Origin: Gottfriedia solisilvae
GTDB taxonomy: Bacteria; Bacillota; Bacilli; Bacillales; Bacillaceae_G
Direction of reading: 5' to 3'
DNA length: 64,000 nt
Assembly (NCBI RefSeq): GCF_002128405.1
Contig: NZ_NETJ01000009.1
Span: 1 to 64,000 of the forward strand
The position numbers were made by a program, and so were the translations under genes. The notes under the pieces are model-generated. The model searched no databases. It saw only the letters and a program-made list of their open reading frames with translations, and was not told the origin of the DNA. How positions within the stretch are numbered: position 1 is the first letter of the stretch; every line of letters starts with the position of its first letter. Of the stretch, positions 33,145 through 46,105 are shown one piece after another.

Positions 33145-33226
33145 TGTTGGTCTTTGACTGCGTAGAAATGGAAGGTTGCTGATACACCCGGCCGCTTTGC
33201 CATGGCGAGTGTAAGGAAATTTCCAT
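33145..33226 (+). promoter_or_regulatory. Structured S10 operon leader
   Basis: ATGGAA (33168-33173) pairs with TTCCAT (33221-33226); inside, ACAC (33184-33187) pairs with GTGT (33209-33212) around a G+C-rich part including CCGGCCGCTTTGCCATGGCG. It looks like the conserved Bacillus S10 leader; no terminator is visible in it. Confidence 0.6.
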
Positions 33227-33246
33227 GGAGTATGTCTATTATTTAA

Positions 33247-33579
<333 letters not shown>

Positions 33580-33612
33580 TAACGATATATATAAATTCAG
33601 GAGGTGTGACTT

Positions 33613-34242
33613 ATGACTAAAGGAATCTTAGGGAAAAAGATCGGTATGACACAAGTATTTGCTGAAAACGGCGAGTTAATTCCAGTTACTGTTATCGAAG
33701 CTACTCCAAACGTAGTTTTACAAAAGAAAACTGCTGAAACTGACGGATACGAAGCAATCCAAATCGGATTCGCTGACAAACGTGAGAAATTAGCTAACAA
33801 ACCAGAACAAGGACACGCTGCTAAAGCAAACACTGCACCTAAGCGCTTCGTTCGTGAAATTCGTAATGCTGATATGACAGCTTATGAAGTAGGTCAAGAA
33901 GTCAAAGTTGATATTTTTGCAAATGGTGACATCGTTGATGTGACTGGAACTTCAAAAGGTAAAGGATTCCAAGGTAGCATCAAGCGCCACGGACAATCTC
34001 GTGGACCTATGTCTCACGGTTCTCGTTACCACCGTCGTCCAGGTTCAATGGGACCTGTAGCTCCAAACCGCGTATTTAAAAACAAAGCATTACCAGGACG
34101 TATGGGTGGAGAAAAAGTAACTGTACAAAACTTACAAATTGTTAAAGTTGACGCTGAGCGTAACTTACTATTAGTAAAAGGTAATGTACCAGGTGCTAAA
34201 AAATCTTACGTAACAATCCGTTCTGCGGTTAAATCTAACTAA
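33613..34242 (+). CDS. rplC: 50S ribosomal protein L3
   Basis: L3 is a primary assembly protein whose long loop reaches the peptidyl transferase centre. The 209 residues begin [27 protein letters not shown] and contain the loop [31 protein letters not shown] in pieces as expected. It follows rpsJ by 33 bp. Confidence 0.98.
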   Translation: MTKGILGKKIGMTQVFAENGELIPVTVIEATPNVVLQKKTAETDGYEAIQIGFADKREKLANKPEQGHAAKANTAPKRFVREIRNADMTAYEVGQEVKVDIFANGDIVDVTGTSKGKGFQGSIKRHGQSRGPMSHGSRYHRRPGSMGPVAPNRVFKNKALPGRMGGEKVTVQNLQIVKVDAERNLLLVKGNVPGAKKSYVTIRSAVKSN

Positions 34243-34268
34243 TTAATTAGAAGAAAGGAGGAAACCAA

Positions 34269-34892
34269 ATGCCTAAAGTTACTATGTTTAACCAAACTGG
34301 TGCTCAAGTAGGAGAAATCGAATTAGCTGATGCTGTATTCGGAATCGCTCCAAACGAACACGTTTTATTTGATGCTGTAATGATGCAACGTGCGTCTTTA
34401 CGTCAAGGTACTCACAAAGTAAAAACACGCTCTGAAGTGCGTGGTGGTGGTCGTAAACCATGGAGACAAAAAGGAACTGGCCGTGCTCGTCAAGGTTCAA
34501 TCCGTTCTCCACAATGGCGTGGTGGTGGTATCGTATTCGGTCCAACTCCAAGATCATACTCATATAAATTACCTAAAAAGGTACGTCGCTTAGCGATTAA
34601 ATCTGCTTTATCTACGAAAGTATTAGAGCAAAGCATGTTAGTGCTTGAAGATTTAGCGTTAAACGCACCAAAAACAAAAGATATGGTTGCTGTATTACAA
34701 GGCTTATCAGTTCAAAAGAAAGTCTTAATCGTAACAGCTGACTTAAATGAAAACGTAGCTTTATCTGCTCGTAACATTCCTGGAATTTCAGTAATTGCAG
34801 CAAATGAAGTTAATGTAATCGACGTTTTACATCATGATACTTTAATCATGACTAAAGCTGCGGTGGAAAAAGTAGAGGAGGTGCTTGCGTAA
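34269..34892 (+). CDS. rplD: 50S ribosomal protein L4
   Basis: L4 lines the peptide exit tunnel with its extended loop ([19 protein letters not shown]), the site of some macrolide resistance changes; the loop looks wild type. The 207 residues are normal. Its stop codon overlaps the rplW start (TAATG), so the two are translationally coupled. Confidence 0.98.
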   Translation: MPKVTMFNQTGAQVGEIELADAVFGIAPNEHVLFDAVMMQRASLRQGTHKVKTRSEVRGGGRKPWRQKGTGRARQGSIRSPQWRGGGIVFGPTPRSYSYKLPKKVRRLAIKSALSTKVLEQSMLVLEDLALNAPKTKDMVAVLQGLSVQKKVLIVTADLNENVALSARNIPGISVIAANEVNVIDVLHHDTLIMTKAAVEKVEEVLA

Positions 34893-35182
34893 TGAAGGAT
34901 CCTCGTGATATTATCAAACGCCCAGTTATCACTGAAGCTTCTATGGATGCTATTTCTGAGAAAAAATATACTTTCGAAGTTGATGTAAGAGCTAATAAGA
35001 CTGAAGTTAAAGATGCTGTTGAAGCAATCTTCGGTGTTAAAGTAGAAAAAGTTAACGTGATGAATTACAAAGGTAAGTTTAAACGTATGGGTAAACATGC
35101 TGGTTACACTAACCGTCGTAGAAAAGCAATCGTTAAATTAACTGCTGATAGCCAAGATATTCAATTATTCGAAGGCGTTTAA
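34892..35182 (+). CDS. rplW: 50S ribosomal protein L23
   Basis: L23 sits at the tunnel exit and is the docking site for trigger factor and SRP. The 96 residues include [23 protein letters not shown] and [23 protein letters not shown]. It overlaps rplD by one base. Confidence 0.97.
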   Translation: MKDPRDIIKRPVITEASMDAISEKKYTFEVDVRANKTEVKDAVEAIFGVKVEKVNVMNYKGKFKRMGKHAGYTNRRRKAIVKLTADSQDIQLFEGV

Positions 35183-35213
35183 TACTAACTACTAGAAAAG
35201 GAGGGAACTAACG

Positions 35214-36044
35214 ATGGGAATCAAAAAGTATAAACCAACCACTAACGGTCGCCGTGGAATGACTACTAATGACTTTGCTGAGATCACTACTGACAAACCA
35301 GAAAAATCATTATTAGCACCACTTAGCAAAAAAGCTGGCCGTAATAACCAAGGTAAAATTACTGTTCGTCACCAAGGTGGTGGACACAAACGTCAATACC
35401 GTATCATCGATTTCAAAAGAGATAAAGATGGTATACCAGGACGCGTTGCTACAATCGAGTACGATCCAAACCGTTCTGCAAACATTGCGTTAATTAACTA
35501 CGCTGATGGAGAAAAACGCTACATTCTTGCTCCTAAAAACTTAGTAGTAGGTATGGAAATCGTTTCTGGTCCAGAAGCAGATATTAAAATCGGTAACGCT
35601 TTACCACTTGTTAACATTCCAGTAGGTACTACAATCCACAACATCGAGTTAAAACCAGGTCGTGGAGGACAATTAGTACGTTCAGCTGGTACTTCAGCTC
35701 AAGTATTAGGTAAAGAAGATCGTTACGTATTAGTACGTTTAAATTCTGGTGAAGTACGTATGGTATTAGCTACATGCCGCGCGACTGTAGGTCAAGTAGG
35801 TAATGAGCACCACGAACTTATTAACATCGGTAAAGCAGGTCGTTCTCGTTGGATGGGTAAACGCCCAACTGTACGTGGATCTGTAATGAACCCAGTTGAT
35901 CACCCACACGGTGGTGGTGAAGGACGCTCTCCAATCGGACGTAAATCACCAATGTCTCCATGGGGTAAACCAACTCTTGGTTACAAAACTCGTAAGAAAA
36001 ACAAAGCGTCAGACAAGTTTATCGTACGTCGTCGTAAAAAATAA
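35214..36044 (+). CDS. rplB: 50S ribosomal protein L2
   Basis: L2 is needed for subunit joining and peptidyl transferase activity. The 276 residues include the conserved C-terminal region [14 protein letters not shown] with the key histidine, and the basic end [19 protein letters not shown]. It follows rplW by 31 bp. Confidence 0.98.
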   Translation: MGIKKYKPTTNGRRGMTTNDFAEITTDKPEKSLLAPLSKKAGRNNQGKITVRHQGGGHKRQYRIIDFKRDKDGIPGRVATIEYDPNRSANIALINYADGEKRYILAPKNLVVGMEIVSGPEADIKIGNALPLVNIPVGTTIHNIELKPGRGGQLVRSAGTSAQVLGKEDRYVLVRLNSGEVRMVLATCRATVGQVGNEHHELINIGKAGRSRWMGKRPTVRGSVMNPVDHPHGGGEGRSPIGRKSPMSPWGKPTLGYKTRKKNKASDKFIVRRRKK

Positions 36045-36054
36045 CGCGGTTGTG

Positions 36055-36076
36055 CTACGGTTCACTAGAACCGTAG
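36055..36076 (+). promoter_or_regulatory. Perfect hairpin between rplB and rpsS
   Basis: CTACGGTTC pairs with GAACCGTAG around an ACTA loop. No T run follows. It lies in a 57-bp spacer inside the S10 operon, where spacers are otherwise mostly shorter, and may mark RNA processing. Confidence 0.6.
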
Positions 36077-36101
36077 GTCAATCACGAAGGGAGGTACCAC
36101 A

Positions 36102-36380
36102 ATGGGACGCAGCCTGAAAAAAGGTCCATTTATTGATGATCACTTATTAACTAAAGTGGAAAAATTAAACGAAACTGAATCAAAACAAGTTGTAAAAACT
36201 TGGTCACGTCGTTCTACTATTTTCCCACAATTTATCGGACATACTATTGCAGTGTACGATGGTCGTAAACACGTACCTGTTTATGTAACAGAAGATATGG
36301 TAGGTCACAAACTTGGCGAATTTGCTCCAACTCGTACTTATAAAGGTCACGATGCGGATGACAAGAAAACTAGAAGATAA
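36102..36380 (+). CDS. rpsS: 30S ribosomal protein S19
   Basis: S19 pairs with S13 in the 30S head near the A-site tRNA. The 92 residues begin [15 protein letters not shown] and contain [39 protein letters not shown] in segments as expected for the family. Confidence 0.97.
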   Translation: MGRSLKKGPFIDDHLLTKVEKLNETESKQVVKTWSRRSTIFPQFIGHTIAVYDGRKHVPVYVTEDMVGHKLGEFAPTRTYKGHDADDKKTRR

Positions 36381-36397
36381 TGAGAGGAGGCACTCCA

Positions 36398-36739
36398 ATG
36401 CAAGCAAAAGCTGTACTGAGAACAGTTCGTATCGCTCCTCGTAAAGTTCGTCTTGTAGTCGATTTAATCCGAGGTAAACAAGTTGGCGAAGCGATCGCAA
36501 TCCTTCGACACACACCAAAAACTGCTTCTCCTGTTGTAGAAAAATTATTAAAATCTGCTATTGCAAATGCAGAACATAACTATGATATGGATGTTAACAA
36601 CTTATACATCGAAAAAGTATTCGTTGATGAAGGTGCAACATTAAAAAGATTCCGCCCACGTGCACAAGGACGTGCTAGCGCAATCAACAAACGCACAAGC
36701 CACATTACAATCGTGGTATCAGAGAAGAAGGAGGGATAA
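36398..36739 (+). CDS. rplV: 50S ribosomal protein L22
   Basis: L22 lines the exit tunnel with a beta hairpin. From ATG 36398 the product has 113 residues beginning [20 protein letters not shown], as in B. subtilis, with GAGGAGG 8 bases upstream. An ATG at 36380 overlapping the rpsS stop is in frame but would place the ribosome site inside the gene. The C terminus [13 protein letters not shown] is typical. Confidence 0.97.
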   Translation: MQAKAVLRTVRIAPRKVRLVVDLIRGKQVGEAIAILRHTPKTASPVVEKLLKSAIANAEHNYDMDVNNLYIEKVFVDEGATLKRFRPRAQGRASAINKRTSHITIVVSEKKEG

Positions 36740-36742
36740 TCG

Positions 36743-37402
36743 ATGGGTCAAAAGGTAAATCCAGTCGGACTTCGTGTCGGTATTATCAAAGATTGGGAAT
36801 CTAAATGGTACGCAGAGAAAGATTACGCAGACCTTTTACATGAAGATATCAAAATTCGTGAATATATTAGTGCTCGTTTAAAAGATTCTGCTGTTTCTAA
36901 AGTAGAAATCGAAAGAGCAGCAAACCGTGTAAACATTACTGTTCACACTGCAAAACCTGGTATGGTAATCGGTAAAGGTGGTTCAGAAGTTGAAGCTCTT
37001 CGTAAAGCTTTAAACAACTTAACTGGCAAACGTGTTCATATCAACATTATCGAAATCAAAAGAGCTGATCTTGATGCTAAATTAGTAGCTGAAAACATCG
37101 CTCGTCAATTAGAAAACCGTGTTTCATTCCGTCGTGCTCAAAAGCAAGTATTACAACGTGCAATGCGTGCTGGTGCATTAGGTATCAAAACACAAGTTTC
37201 TGGTCGTCTTGGCGGAGCAGATATCGCTCGTTCTGAATCATATAGCGAAGGTACAGTGCCACTTCATACATTACGTGCAGACATCGACTATGCAACTGCA
37301 GAAGCAGATACAACATACGGTAAACTTGGCGTAAAAGTATGGATTTACAAAGGTGAAGTTCTTCCTACTAAAAAGAAAGCTTCTGAGGAAGGAGGAAATT
37401 AA
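36743..37402 (+). CDS. rpsC: 30S ribosomal protein S3
   Basis: S3 lies at the mRNA entry channel and helps unwind mRNA. The 219 residues contain the KH domain with [14 protein letters not shown] (GxxG loop) and the C-terminal [22 protein letters not shown]. It starts 3 bp after rplV and ends 2 bp before rplP. Confidence 0.98.
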   Translation: MGQKVNPVGLRVGIIKDWESKWYAEKDYADLLHEDIKIREYISARLKDSAVSKVEIERAANRVNITVHTAKPGMVIGKGGSEVEALRKALNNLTGKRVHINIIEIKRADLDAKLVAENIARQLENRVSFRRAQKQVLQRAMRAGALGIKTQVSGRLGGADIARSESYSEGTVPLHTLRADIDYATAEADTTYGKLGVKVWIYKGEVLPTKKKASEEGGN

Positions 37403-37404
37403 TT

Positions 37405-38029
<625 letters not shown>

Positions 38030-38035
38030 TCATGA

Positions 38036-38314
<279 letters not shown>

Positions 38315-38360
38315 TAGATGATCGGATATTATTCTTAATCCGAAAGGAGGTCAATTTGAC

Positions 38361-38729
38361 ATGATCCAACAAGAAACTCGTTTAAAAGTTGCTGACAATT
38401 CAGGCGCACGCGAATTACTTACTATTAAAGTATTAGGTGGTTCAGGCCGTAAAACTGCTAACATCGGTGATATCATCGTATGTACAGTAAAACAAGCAAC
38501 ACCAGGTGGCGTTGTTAAAAAAGGTGATGTAGTTAAAGCCGTTATCGTTCGTACGAAACGCGGTGTTCGTCGTCCAGATGGTACTTACATCCGTTTTGAC
38601 GAAAACGCAGCTGTTATCATCAAGGATGATAAGAGCCCACGTGGTACTCGTATTTTCGGACCAGTTGCACGTGAATTACGTGATAGCAACTTCATGAAAA
38701 TCGTATCATTAGCTCCAGAAGTTCTATAA
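38361..38729 (+). CDS. rplN: 50S ribosomal protein L14
   Basis: L14 contributes to intersubunit bridges. The 122 residues begin [25 protein letters not shown] and carry the L14 signature [20 protein letters not shown] region. It follows the rpsQ spacer, which has a small TCGGAT/ATCCGA stem, and AAAGGAGGT. Confidence 0.98.
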   Translation: MIQQETRLKVADNSGARELLTIKVLGGSGRKTANIGDIIVCTVKQATPGGVVKKGDVVKAVIVRTKRGVRRPDGTYIRFDENAAVIIKDDKSPRGTRIFGPVARELRDSNFMKIVSLAPEVL

Positions 38730-38785
38730 TTAATGTACTACAATAAATACTTCAGAAAGCCTTATTAAGGAGGTGCACGAAGAAG

Positions 38786-39097
38786 ATGCATGTAAAAAAA
38801 GGTGATAAAGTTCAAGTTATCTCTGGTAAAGACAAAGGAAAACAAGGCGTTATCCTTGCTGCTTTTCCAAAGAATAACCGCGTACTAGTTGAAGGTGTTA
38901 ACATCATTAAAAAACACTCAAAACCTACTCAAGCTAACCCACAAGGTGGCATCATCGAGAAAGAAGCACCAATCCATGTTTCTAATGTTATGGCATTAGA
39001 TCCAAAAACTGGAGTACCTACTCGCGTAGGTTACCAATTAGTGGATGGTAAAAAAGTACGTATTGCTAAAAAATCAGGCGAATTACTTGATAAATAA
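38786..39097 (+). CDS. rplX: 50S ribosomal protein L24
   Basis: L24 is an early-assembly KOW protein. The KOW motif is [20 protein letters not shown] at the N terminus, and [20 protein letters not shown] follows; 103 residues in all. AAGGAGGTG precedes it. Confidence 0.97.
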   Translation: MHVKKGDKVQVISGKDKGKQGVILAAFPKNNRVLVEGVNIIKKHSKPTQANPQGGIIEKEAPIHVSNVMALDPKTGVPTRVGYQLVDGKKVRIAKKSGELLDK

Positions 39098-39125
39098 TAT
39101 CCATTTATGAAAGGAGGTCAACTGA

Positions 39126-39665
39126 ATGAACCGCCTAGTTGAGAAATATCAAAAAGAAATTACTCCTGCTCTAATGAGCAAGTTTAACTATAAATCAATT
39201 ATGGAAGTGCCTAAAATTGAAAAGATCGTCATCAACATGGGTGTTGGTGAGGCTGTTTCAAATTCAAAAGCATTAGATACTGCTGTTGAGGAATTAACTC
39301 TTATCGCTGGTCAAAAACCTGTTGTAACAAGAGCTAAAAAATCAATCGCACAATTCCGTCTTCGTGAAGGTATGCCTATCGGTGCTAAAGTTACATTACG
39401 TGGAGAGCGTATGTACGAATTCTTTGAGAAATTAGTTGCTGTAACATTACCACGTGTACGTGACTTCCGTGGAATCTCTAAAAAAGCATTCGATGGCCGT
39501 GGAAACTACACTTTAGGTGTTAAAGAACAATTAATCTTCCCAGAGATCGATTATGATAAAGTAAACAAAGTACGTGGTATGGACATCGTTATTGTTACTA
39601 CTGCAAATACTGATGAAGAAGCTCGTGAAATGCTAACATTATTCGGAATGCCTTTTCAAAAATAA
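39126..39665 (+). CDS. rplE: 50S ribosomal protein L5
   Basis: L5 binds 5S rRNA and contacts P-site tRNA and S13. The 179 residues contain the signature [16 protein letters not shown], then [23 protein letters not shown] in segments and the C-terminal [21 protein letters not shown]. Confidence 0.98.
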   Translation: MNRLVEKYQKEITPALMSKFNYKSIMEVPKIEKIVINMGVGEAVSNSKALDTAVEELTLIAGQKPVVTRAKKSIAQFRLREGMPIGAKVTLRGERMYEFFEKLVAVTLPRVRDFRGISKKAFDGRGNYTLGVKEQLIFPEIDYDKVNKVRGMDIVIVTTANTDEEAREMLTLFGMPFQK

Positions 39666-39681
39666 TGAAAGCCAGCGCTAA

Positions 39682-39885
<204 letters not shown>

Positions 39886-39918
39886 TTTTATAGATATTAG
39901 GAAGGAGGTTATCTGAAC

Positions 39919-40317
39919 ATGGTCATGACAGATCCTATTGCAGATATGCTTACTCGCATTCGTAATGCGAACATGGTACGTCACGAGAAATTAGAATTCC
40001 CAGGTTCTAACCTAAAGAAAGAAGTTGCTGAAATTCTAAAACGTGAAGGTTTCATCCGTGACGTTGAGTACATTGAAGACGATAAACAAGGTATCATCCG
40101 TATTTTCTTAAAATATGGTGTGAACAACGAACGTGTTATCACTGGATTAAAAAGAATCTCTAAACCTGGCTTACGTGTTTACGCTAAAGCTGATGAAGTA
40201 CCTCGCGTACTTAACGGTTTAGGTGTTGCGATTCTTTCAACTTCTAAAGGTGTAATGACAGATAAAGAAGCTCGCCAAGCTAAAACTGGTGGCGAAATCT
40301 TAGCATACGTTTGGTAA
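39919..40317 (+). CDS. rpsH: 30S ribosomal protein S8
   Basis: S8 is a primary 16S-binding protein; in other bacteria it also represses the spc operon. The 132 residues begin [20 protein letters not shown] and end with the signature [20 protein letters not shown] and AYVW. Confidence 0.98.
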   Translation: MVMTDPIADMLTRIRNANMVRHEKLEFPGSNLKKEVAEILKREGFIRDVEYIEDDKQGIIRIFLKYGVNNERVITGLKRISKPGLRVYAKADEVPRVLNGLGVAILSTSKGVMTDKEARQAKTGGEILAYVW

Positions 40318-40347
40318 TAAAACACAGAGCGAATGGAGGTGTAGTGA

Positions 40348-40884
40348 ATGTCTCGTGTTGGTAAAAAAGAACTTGTAATTCCAGCTGGAGTTACTCTTAC
40401 TAATAACAACAATACTATTACAGTAAAAGGACCTAAAGGTGAGTTAACTCGTACTTTTAGTCCAGATATGCAAATCGAATTAAACGAGAACGTATTAACA
40501 GTTGCACGTCCAACTGACAACAAAGAGCACCGTGCTCTTCATGGTACAACTCGTGCCCTTTTAGGAAACATGGTTGAAGGTGTAACTAATGGTTATACTC
40601 GTAACCTAGAACTAATCGGGGTAGGTTACCGTGCTACAAAAACAGGTGACAAACTTGTTCTTAGCGTTGGTTATTCTCACCCAGTTGAGATCACTCCTGA
40701 AAATGGTGTTGAAATCGAAGTACCTTCAAATACTAAAATCAGTATCAAAGGTATCGACAAAGAACGTGTAGGCGCTCTTGCTGCTTACATCCGTCAAGTA
40801 CGTCCACCAGAGCCTTATAAAGGTAAAGGTATTCGTTACGAAGGTGAAACTGTTCGTCGTAAAGAAGGTAAAACTGCGAAGTAA
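40348..40884 (+). CDS. rplF: 50S ribosomal protein L6
   Basis: L6 lies near the factor-binding site next to the sarcin-ricin loop. The 178 residues consist of two similar domains and the conserved end [23 protein letters not shown]. Confidence 0.98.
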   Translation: MSRVGKKELVIPAGVTLTNNNNTITVKGPKGELTRTFSPDMQIELNENVLTVARPTDNKEHRALHGTTRALLGNMVEGVTNGYTRNLELIGVGYRATKTGDKLVLSVGYSHPVEITPENGVEIEVPSNTKISIKGIDKERVGALAAYIRQVRPPEPYKGKGIRYEGETVRRKEGKTAK

Positions 40885-40915
40885 TCTAACTAGATAAGAG
40901 AAAGGAGTGACCAAG

Positions 40916-41278
40916 ATGATCTTTAAGGCTGATAAAAATGCAGTACGTAAAAAGAGACATGCTCGTGTTCGTACTAAATTATCTGGTACTCAAGAACGTC
41001 CACGTTTAAACGTTTACCGTTCAAACAACCATATCTATGCTCAAATCATTGATGATGTTAATGGTGTAACATTAGCAAGTGCATCAACTTTAGATAAAGA
41101 ATTAACTTTTAATGGTACTGGTAATATCGAAGCAGCAAAATTAGTTGGTGGTTTAGTTGCAAAACGCGCTACTGACAAAGGTGTTACTGAAGTTGTATTC
41201 GACCGCGGTGGTTACTTATATCATGGTCGCGTAAAAGCTTTAGCTGAAGCTGCTCGTGAAGCTGGTTTACAATTTTAA
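40916..41278 (+). CDS. rplR: 50S ribosomal protein L18
   Basis: L18 binds 5S rRNA with L5. The product has 120 residues from ATG 40916, 8 bases after AAAGGAGTG; a GTG at 40907 is in frame but lies within that ribosome site. [22 protein letters not shown] and [23 protein letters not shown] are typical. Confidence 0.97.
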   Translation: MIFKADKNAVRKKRHARVRTKLSGTQERPRLNVYRSNNHIYAQIIDDVNGVTLASASTLDKELTFNGTGNIEAAKLVGGLVAKRATDKGVTEVVFDRGGYLYHGRVKALAEAAREAGLQF

Positions 41279-41298
41279 TAAAAGAAGGAGGGACATAC

Positions 41299-41799
41299 AT
41301 GCGTCGCATTGATCCTAATAAATTAGAGCTTGAAGAACGCTTAGTTACGATCAACCGTGTTGCTAAAGTTGTAAAAGGTGGTCGTCGTTTCCGCTTTGCA
41401 GCATTAGTAGTTGTTGGTGACAAAAACGGTCATGTAGGTTTTGGTACTGGTAAAGCTCAAGAAGTACCTGATGCTATCCGTAAAGCTGTTGAAGATGCTA
41501 AGAAAAATCTAATTAATGTACCAATCGTTGGAACTACAATTCCTCACGAAATTACAGGTCGTTTTGGAGCTGGTGAAGTATTCCTAAAACCTGCTTCTGA
41601 AGGTACTGGATTTATCGCTGGAGGTCCAGTTCGTGCGGTATTAGAACTTGCAGGAGTTCACGATATCTTATCTAAATCTCTTGGTTCTAACACGCCAGTT
41701 AATATTGTTCGTGCTACAATCGAAGGATTAAGCAACTTAAAACGTGCGGATGAGGTTGCAAAATTACGTGGTAAATCTGTAGAAGAATTACTAGGTTAA
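41299..41799 (+). CDS. rpsE: 30S ribosomal protein S5
   Basis: S5 is important for decoding accuracy and the site of some spectinomycin-resistance changes. The 166 residues include [21 protein letters not shown] and the S5 signature region; the spectinomycin loop ([14 protein letters not shown]) looks wild type. Confidence 0.98.
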   Translation: MRRIDPNKLELEERLVTINRVAKVVKGGRRFRFAALVVVGDKNGHVGFGTGKAQEVPDAIRKAVEDAKKNLINVPIVGTTIPHEITGRFGAGEVFLKPASEGTGFIAGGPVRAVLELAGVHDILSKSLGSNTPVNIVRATIEGLSNLKRADEVAKLRGKSVEELLG

Positions 41800-41814
41800 T
41801 AAGGAGGGATAACG

Positions 41815-41997
41815 ATGGCTAAAAAGTTAGAAATTACCCTTACTCGTAGTGTTATTGGTCGTAAACAAGATCAAATCGCAACAGTTCGTGCGTTAGGTAT
41901 TACAAAAACTAACCAAACAGTTGTTAAAGAAGATAACGCTGCAATGCGTGGGATGATTAACAAAGTTTCTCACCTTGTATCTGTAAAAGAAATTTAA
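41815..41997 (+). CDS. rpmD: 50S ribosomal protein L30
   Basis: A 60-residue L30, with [25 protein letters not shown] and [17 protein letters not shown]. It follows rpsE by 15 bp with AAGGAGGG. Confidence 0.96.
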   Translation: MAKKLEITLTRSVIGRKQDQIATVRALGITKTNQTVVKEDNAAMRGMINKVSHLVSVKEI

Positions 41998-42027
41998 TGA
42001 AACATGAATAAGTAAGGAGGTGCCCTA

Positions 42028-42468
42028 ATGAAACTTCATGAATTAAAACCTACAGAAGGTTCTCGTAAAGTATCGAAACGTATCGGTCGTGGTATTGGTT
42101 CTGGTACTGGTAAAACTGCTGGTAAAGGTCACAAAGGACAAAACGCTCGTTCAGGTGGCGGTGTTCGTCTTGGATTTGAAGGTGGTCAAACTCCTTTATT
42201 CCGTCGTTTACCAAAACGTGGTTTCACTAACATCAACCGTAAAGAATACGCAATCGTTAATGTTGAAACGTTAAACCGCTTCGAAAACGGAACTGAAGTA
42301 ACTCCTGAGTTACTGATTGAAACTGGTATCGTTCGTAAAGAATTAGCTGGTATTAAAATTTTAGGTAAAGGTAAGTTAGAAGTTAAACTTACTGTAAAAG
42401 CTCATAAGTTCTCATCTACTGCAGTAGAGGCAATCGAAGCAGCTGGTGGAAAAACTGAGGTGATCTAA
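42028..42468 (+). CDS. rplO: 50S ribosomal protein L15
   Basis: L15 is a late-assembly protein with a long glycine- and basic-rich N-terminal extension ([20 protein letters not shown]) and a globular C-terminal domain ([24 protein letters not shown]). 146 residues. Its stop overlaps the secY start (TAATG). Confidence 0.98.
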   Translation: MKLHELKPTEGSRKVSKRIGRGIGSGTGKTAGKGHKGQNARSGGGVRLGFEGGQTPLFRRLPKRGFTNINRKEYAIVNVETLNRFENGTEVTPELLIETGIVRKELAGIKILGKGKLEVKLTVKAHKFSSTAVEAIEAAGGKTEVI

Positions 42469-43766
42469 TGTTCCGGACAATCTCCAACTTTATGCGCGTT
42501 GCAGATATTAGAAGAAAGATTCTCTTCACGTTATTAATGTTAATTGTATTTCGTATTGGGACGTTTATACCTGTTCCAAACGTCAACGCTGATGTGCTTG
42601 CTTCCCAAGATAGCTCGCTGAGCGTCTTTGGTGTACTAAATACATTCGGTGGAGGAGCTCTTAAACAGTTCTCGATTTTTGCAATGGGTATAATGCCTTA
42701 CATTACAGCATCGATCATTATTCAGTTACTTCAAATGGACGTTGTTCCAAAGTTAACTGAATGGTCGAAGCAGGGTGAGATTGGTCGACGTAAATTGACT
42801 CAACTGACTAGATATATCACAATTATTTTAGGATTTATTGAAGCTATTGGGTTATCGATCAGTATGAACAATGTTACAGGCGGAATGTTAATTGAAAATG
42901 CTGGTTGGTCTACCTACCTATATATAGCAACTGTACTAACAGCTGGTACAGCTTTCTTATTGTGGTTAGGTGAGCAAATTACTGCTAAAGGTGTTGGGAA
43001 CGGTATATCAATTATCATCTTTGGTGGTATAGTAGCTGCTATTCCAACTACAATTTCACAAATCTATCAGCAACAATTTAAAGGTGCTGGAGATGAGCTA
43101 TTCTTAAACATTGTTAAGGTTGGCTTAGTTGTGTTGGTATTATTACTAGTTATTGTTGCTGTTATTTACATCCAACAAGCAACTCGTAAAATTCCGATCC
43201 AATATGCTAAACGTAATAATGGAAATAATAGCTATGTTGGAGGACAATCTACTCACTTGCCATTAAAAGTAAATGGTGCTGGGGTTATTCCGGTAATCTT
43301 CGCTGTTTCATTTTTAATAACTCCATCAACAATCGCATCGTTCTTACCAAATAACAGTGTGACTGATTGGATTGAAAAAGTATTTACTTATAACAATCCA
43401 TGGGGTATGGCATTTTATCTAATTTTAATTATTGCTTTTTCATACTTTTATACTTTTGTTCAGGCTAACCCTGAGCAAATGGCTGAAAACTTACAAAAGC
43501 AAGGTGGCTACATCCCAGGCATTCGCCCAGGTAAGAGCACACAAGAATATATAATCAAAGTCTTATATCGCTTAACGTTTGTAGGATCAATTTTCTTAGC
43601 TTTCATAGCTTTATTACCAATTGCATTTGGTAAAATTGCTAACTTACCACCTTCAGCTCAAATTGGAGGAACAAGTTTACTAATCGTTGTCGGCGTTGCG
43701 CTTGAAACAATGAAGCAATTAGAAAGTCAGCTTGTAAAACGAAACTACAAAGGCTTTATAAAATAA
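42468..43766 (+). CDS. secY: Preprotein translocase subunit SecY
   Basis: SecY is the channel for protein export and membrane insertion. Ten transmembrane segments can be traced in 432 residues, including the plug region after TM1 (PVPNVNADVL), GIMPYITASIIIQLL and the cytosolic loop with NPEQMAENLQKQGGYIPGIRPG. It is coupled to rplO by a one-base overlap, as in other Bacilli. Confidence 0.98.
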   Translation: MFRTISNFMRVADIRRKILFTLLMLIVFRIGTFIPVPNVNADVLASQDSSLSVFGVLNTFGGGALKQFSIFAMGIMPYITASIIIQLLQMDVVPKLTEWSKQGEIGRRKLTQLTRYITIILGFIEAIGLSISMNNVTGGMLIENAGWSTYLYIATVLTAGTAFLLWLGEQITAKGVGNGISIIIFGGIVAAIPTTISQIYQQQFKGAGDELFLNIVKVGLVVLVLLLVIVAVIYIQQATRKIPIQYAKRNNGNNSYVGGQSTHLPLKVNGAGVIPVIFAVSFLITPSTIASFLPNNSVTDWIEKVFTYNNPWGMAFYLILIIAFSYFYTFVQANPEQMAENLQKQGGYIPGIRPGKSTQEYIIKVLYRLTFVGSIFLAFIALLPIAFGKIANLPPSAQIGGTSLLIVVGVALETMKQLESQLVKRNYKGFIK

Positions 43767-43767
43767 C

Positions 43768-43801
43768 GAGCGTTAGGGAAGTAGAAATTTCCCTTTTGCT
43801 C
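43768..43801 (+). promoter_or_regulatory. Interrupted hairpin between secY and adk
   Basis: GAGC (43768-43771) pairs with GCTC (43798-43801) and inside AGGGAA pairs with TTCCCT. No T run follows, so secY and adk are probably still co-transcribed. Confidence 0.45.
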
Positions 43802-43807
43802 ACCTAA

Positions 43808-44476
<669 letters not shown>

Positions 44477-44762
44477 AAAAACGAACGAGAGATCGTCGTT
44501 CCATGTGTATGACGTTTTGTCGTTTCGTCAAAACTAATCACTATGAATAAAAGCTTCGATTTAGCTTTGATTGGAACGATTGATATAATATAGGATCTAC
44601 AATTCAATTGGTAATAGGGTCAAACCTATACTACTGACAGAAAGATTTTCTTACTTATGTAGGCCAATTAATCTCCAACATATCAGAGCACTTTGGCTTA
44701 ATATTCCTAAGCGTATGTTTGCCTACAGCAAGCTACTGATTTGAAGAAAGGAGAATGCCCTA
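44477..44762 (+). promoter_or_regulatory. Non-coding adk-infA gap with possible promoter and leader fold
   Basis: These 286 bases hold no reading frame of note, where map and a small KOW gene stand in B. subtilis. TATAAT (44584-44589) has a poor -35 (TTAGCT, 44561-44566) 17 bp upstream. Downstream GTAGGC (44659-44664) can pair with GCCTAC (44721-44726), enclosing smaller pairings. A separate promoter and leader for infA onward is likely, but its fold is unproven. Confidence 0.5.
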
Positions 44763-44981
44763 ATGGCGAAAGATGATGTAATTGAAATTGAAGGTACCGT
44801 TACGGAAACACTTCCGAATGCGATGTTCAAAGTTGAATTAGAAAATGGTCATGTTGTTCTAGCACACGTTTCTGGTAAAATTCGTATGAACTTCATTCGA
44901 ATTCTTCCTGGTGACAAGGTAACTGTTGAACTATCTCCATATGATTTAACTCGTGGTCGTATTACGTACCGTTTTAAATAA
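44763..44981 (+). CDS. infA: Translation initiation factor IF-1
   Basis: IF-1 occupies the A site during initiation. A 72-residue OB-fold protein: [29 protein letters not shown] and [26 protein letters not shown], in full agreement with the family. AAAGGAG precedes it. Confidence 0.98.
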   Translation: MAKDDVIEIEGTVTETLPNAMFKVELENGHVVLAHVSGKIRMNFIRILPGDKVTVELSPYDLTRGRITYRFK

Positions 44982-45016
44982 TAATTATGCACTCCGTAAT
45001 CTACAAGGAGGTTTAA

Positions 45017-45133
<117 letters not shown>

Positions 45134-45136
45134 TAA

Positions 45137-45520
<384 letters not shown>

Positions 45521-45531
45521 TATTTAAGTAA

Positions 45532-45936
<405 letters not shown>

Positions 45937-45965
45937 TTTGTCTGTATAAGTTTTCAAAAATTGTC

Positions 45966-46073
45966 TATAATGGATTATGATATATGTTTGGCAAATATTA
46001 ACAGACATCTCTTGTTGTGCACAATTAGGAACTGCCTAATGGGGACTTTCGGTTAGCATTATTGTCTAACCGA
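45966..46073 (+). promoter_or_regulatory. rpoA leader: possible promoter and two hairpins
   Basis: TATAAT (45966-45971) is a good -10 box but no clear -35 lies 16-18 bp upstream. Two stems follow: ATTAGG/CCTAAT (46024-46040) and TCGGTTAG/CTAACCGA (46049-46073). Neither is followed by a T run. They may be a regulatory leader within the 169-bp rpsK-rpoA gap. Confidence 0.5.
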
Positions 46074-46105
46074 GGGTTTCGACGTTTTGAAGGAGGGTTT
46101 ATAAA

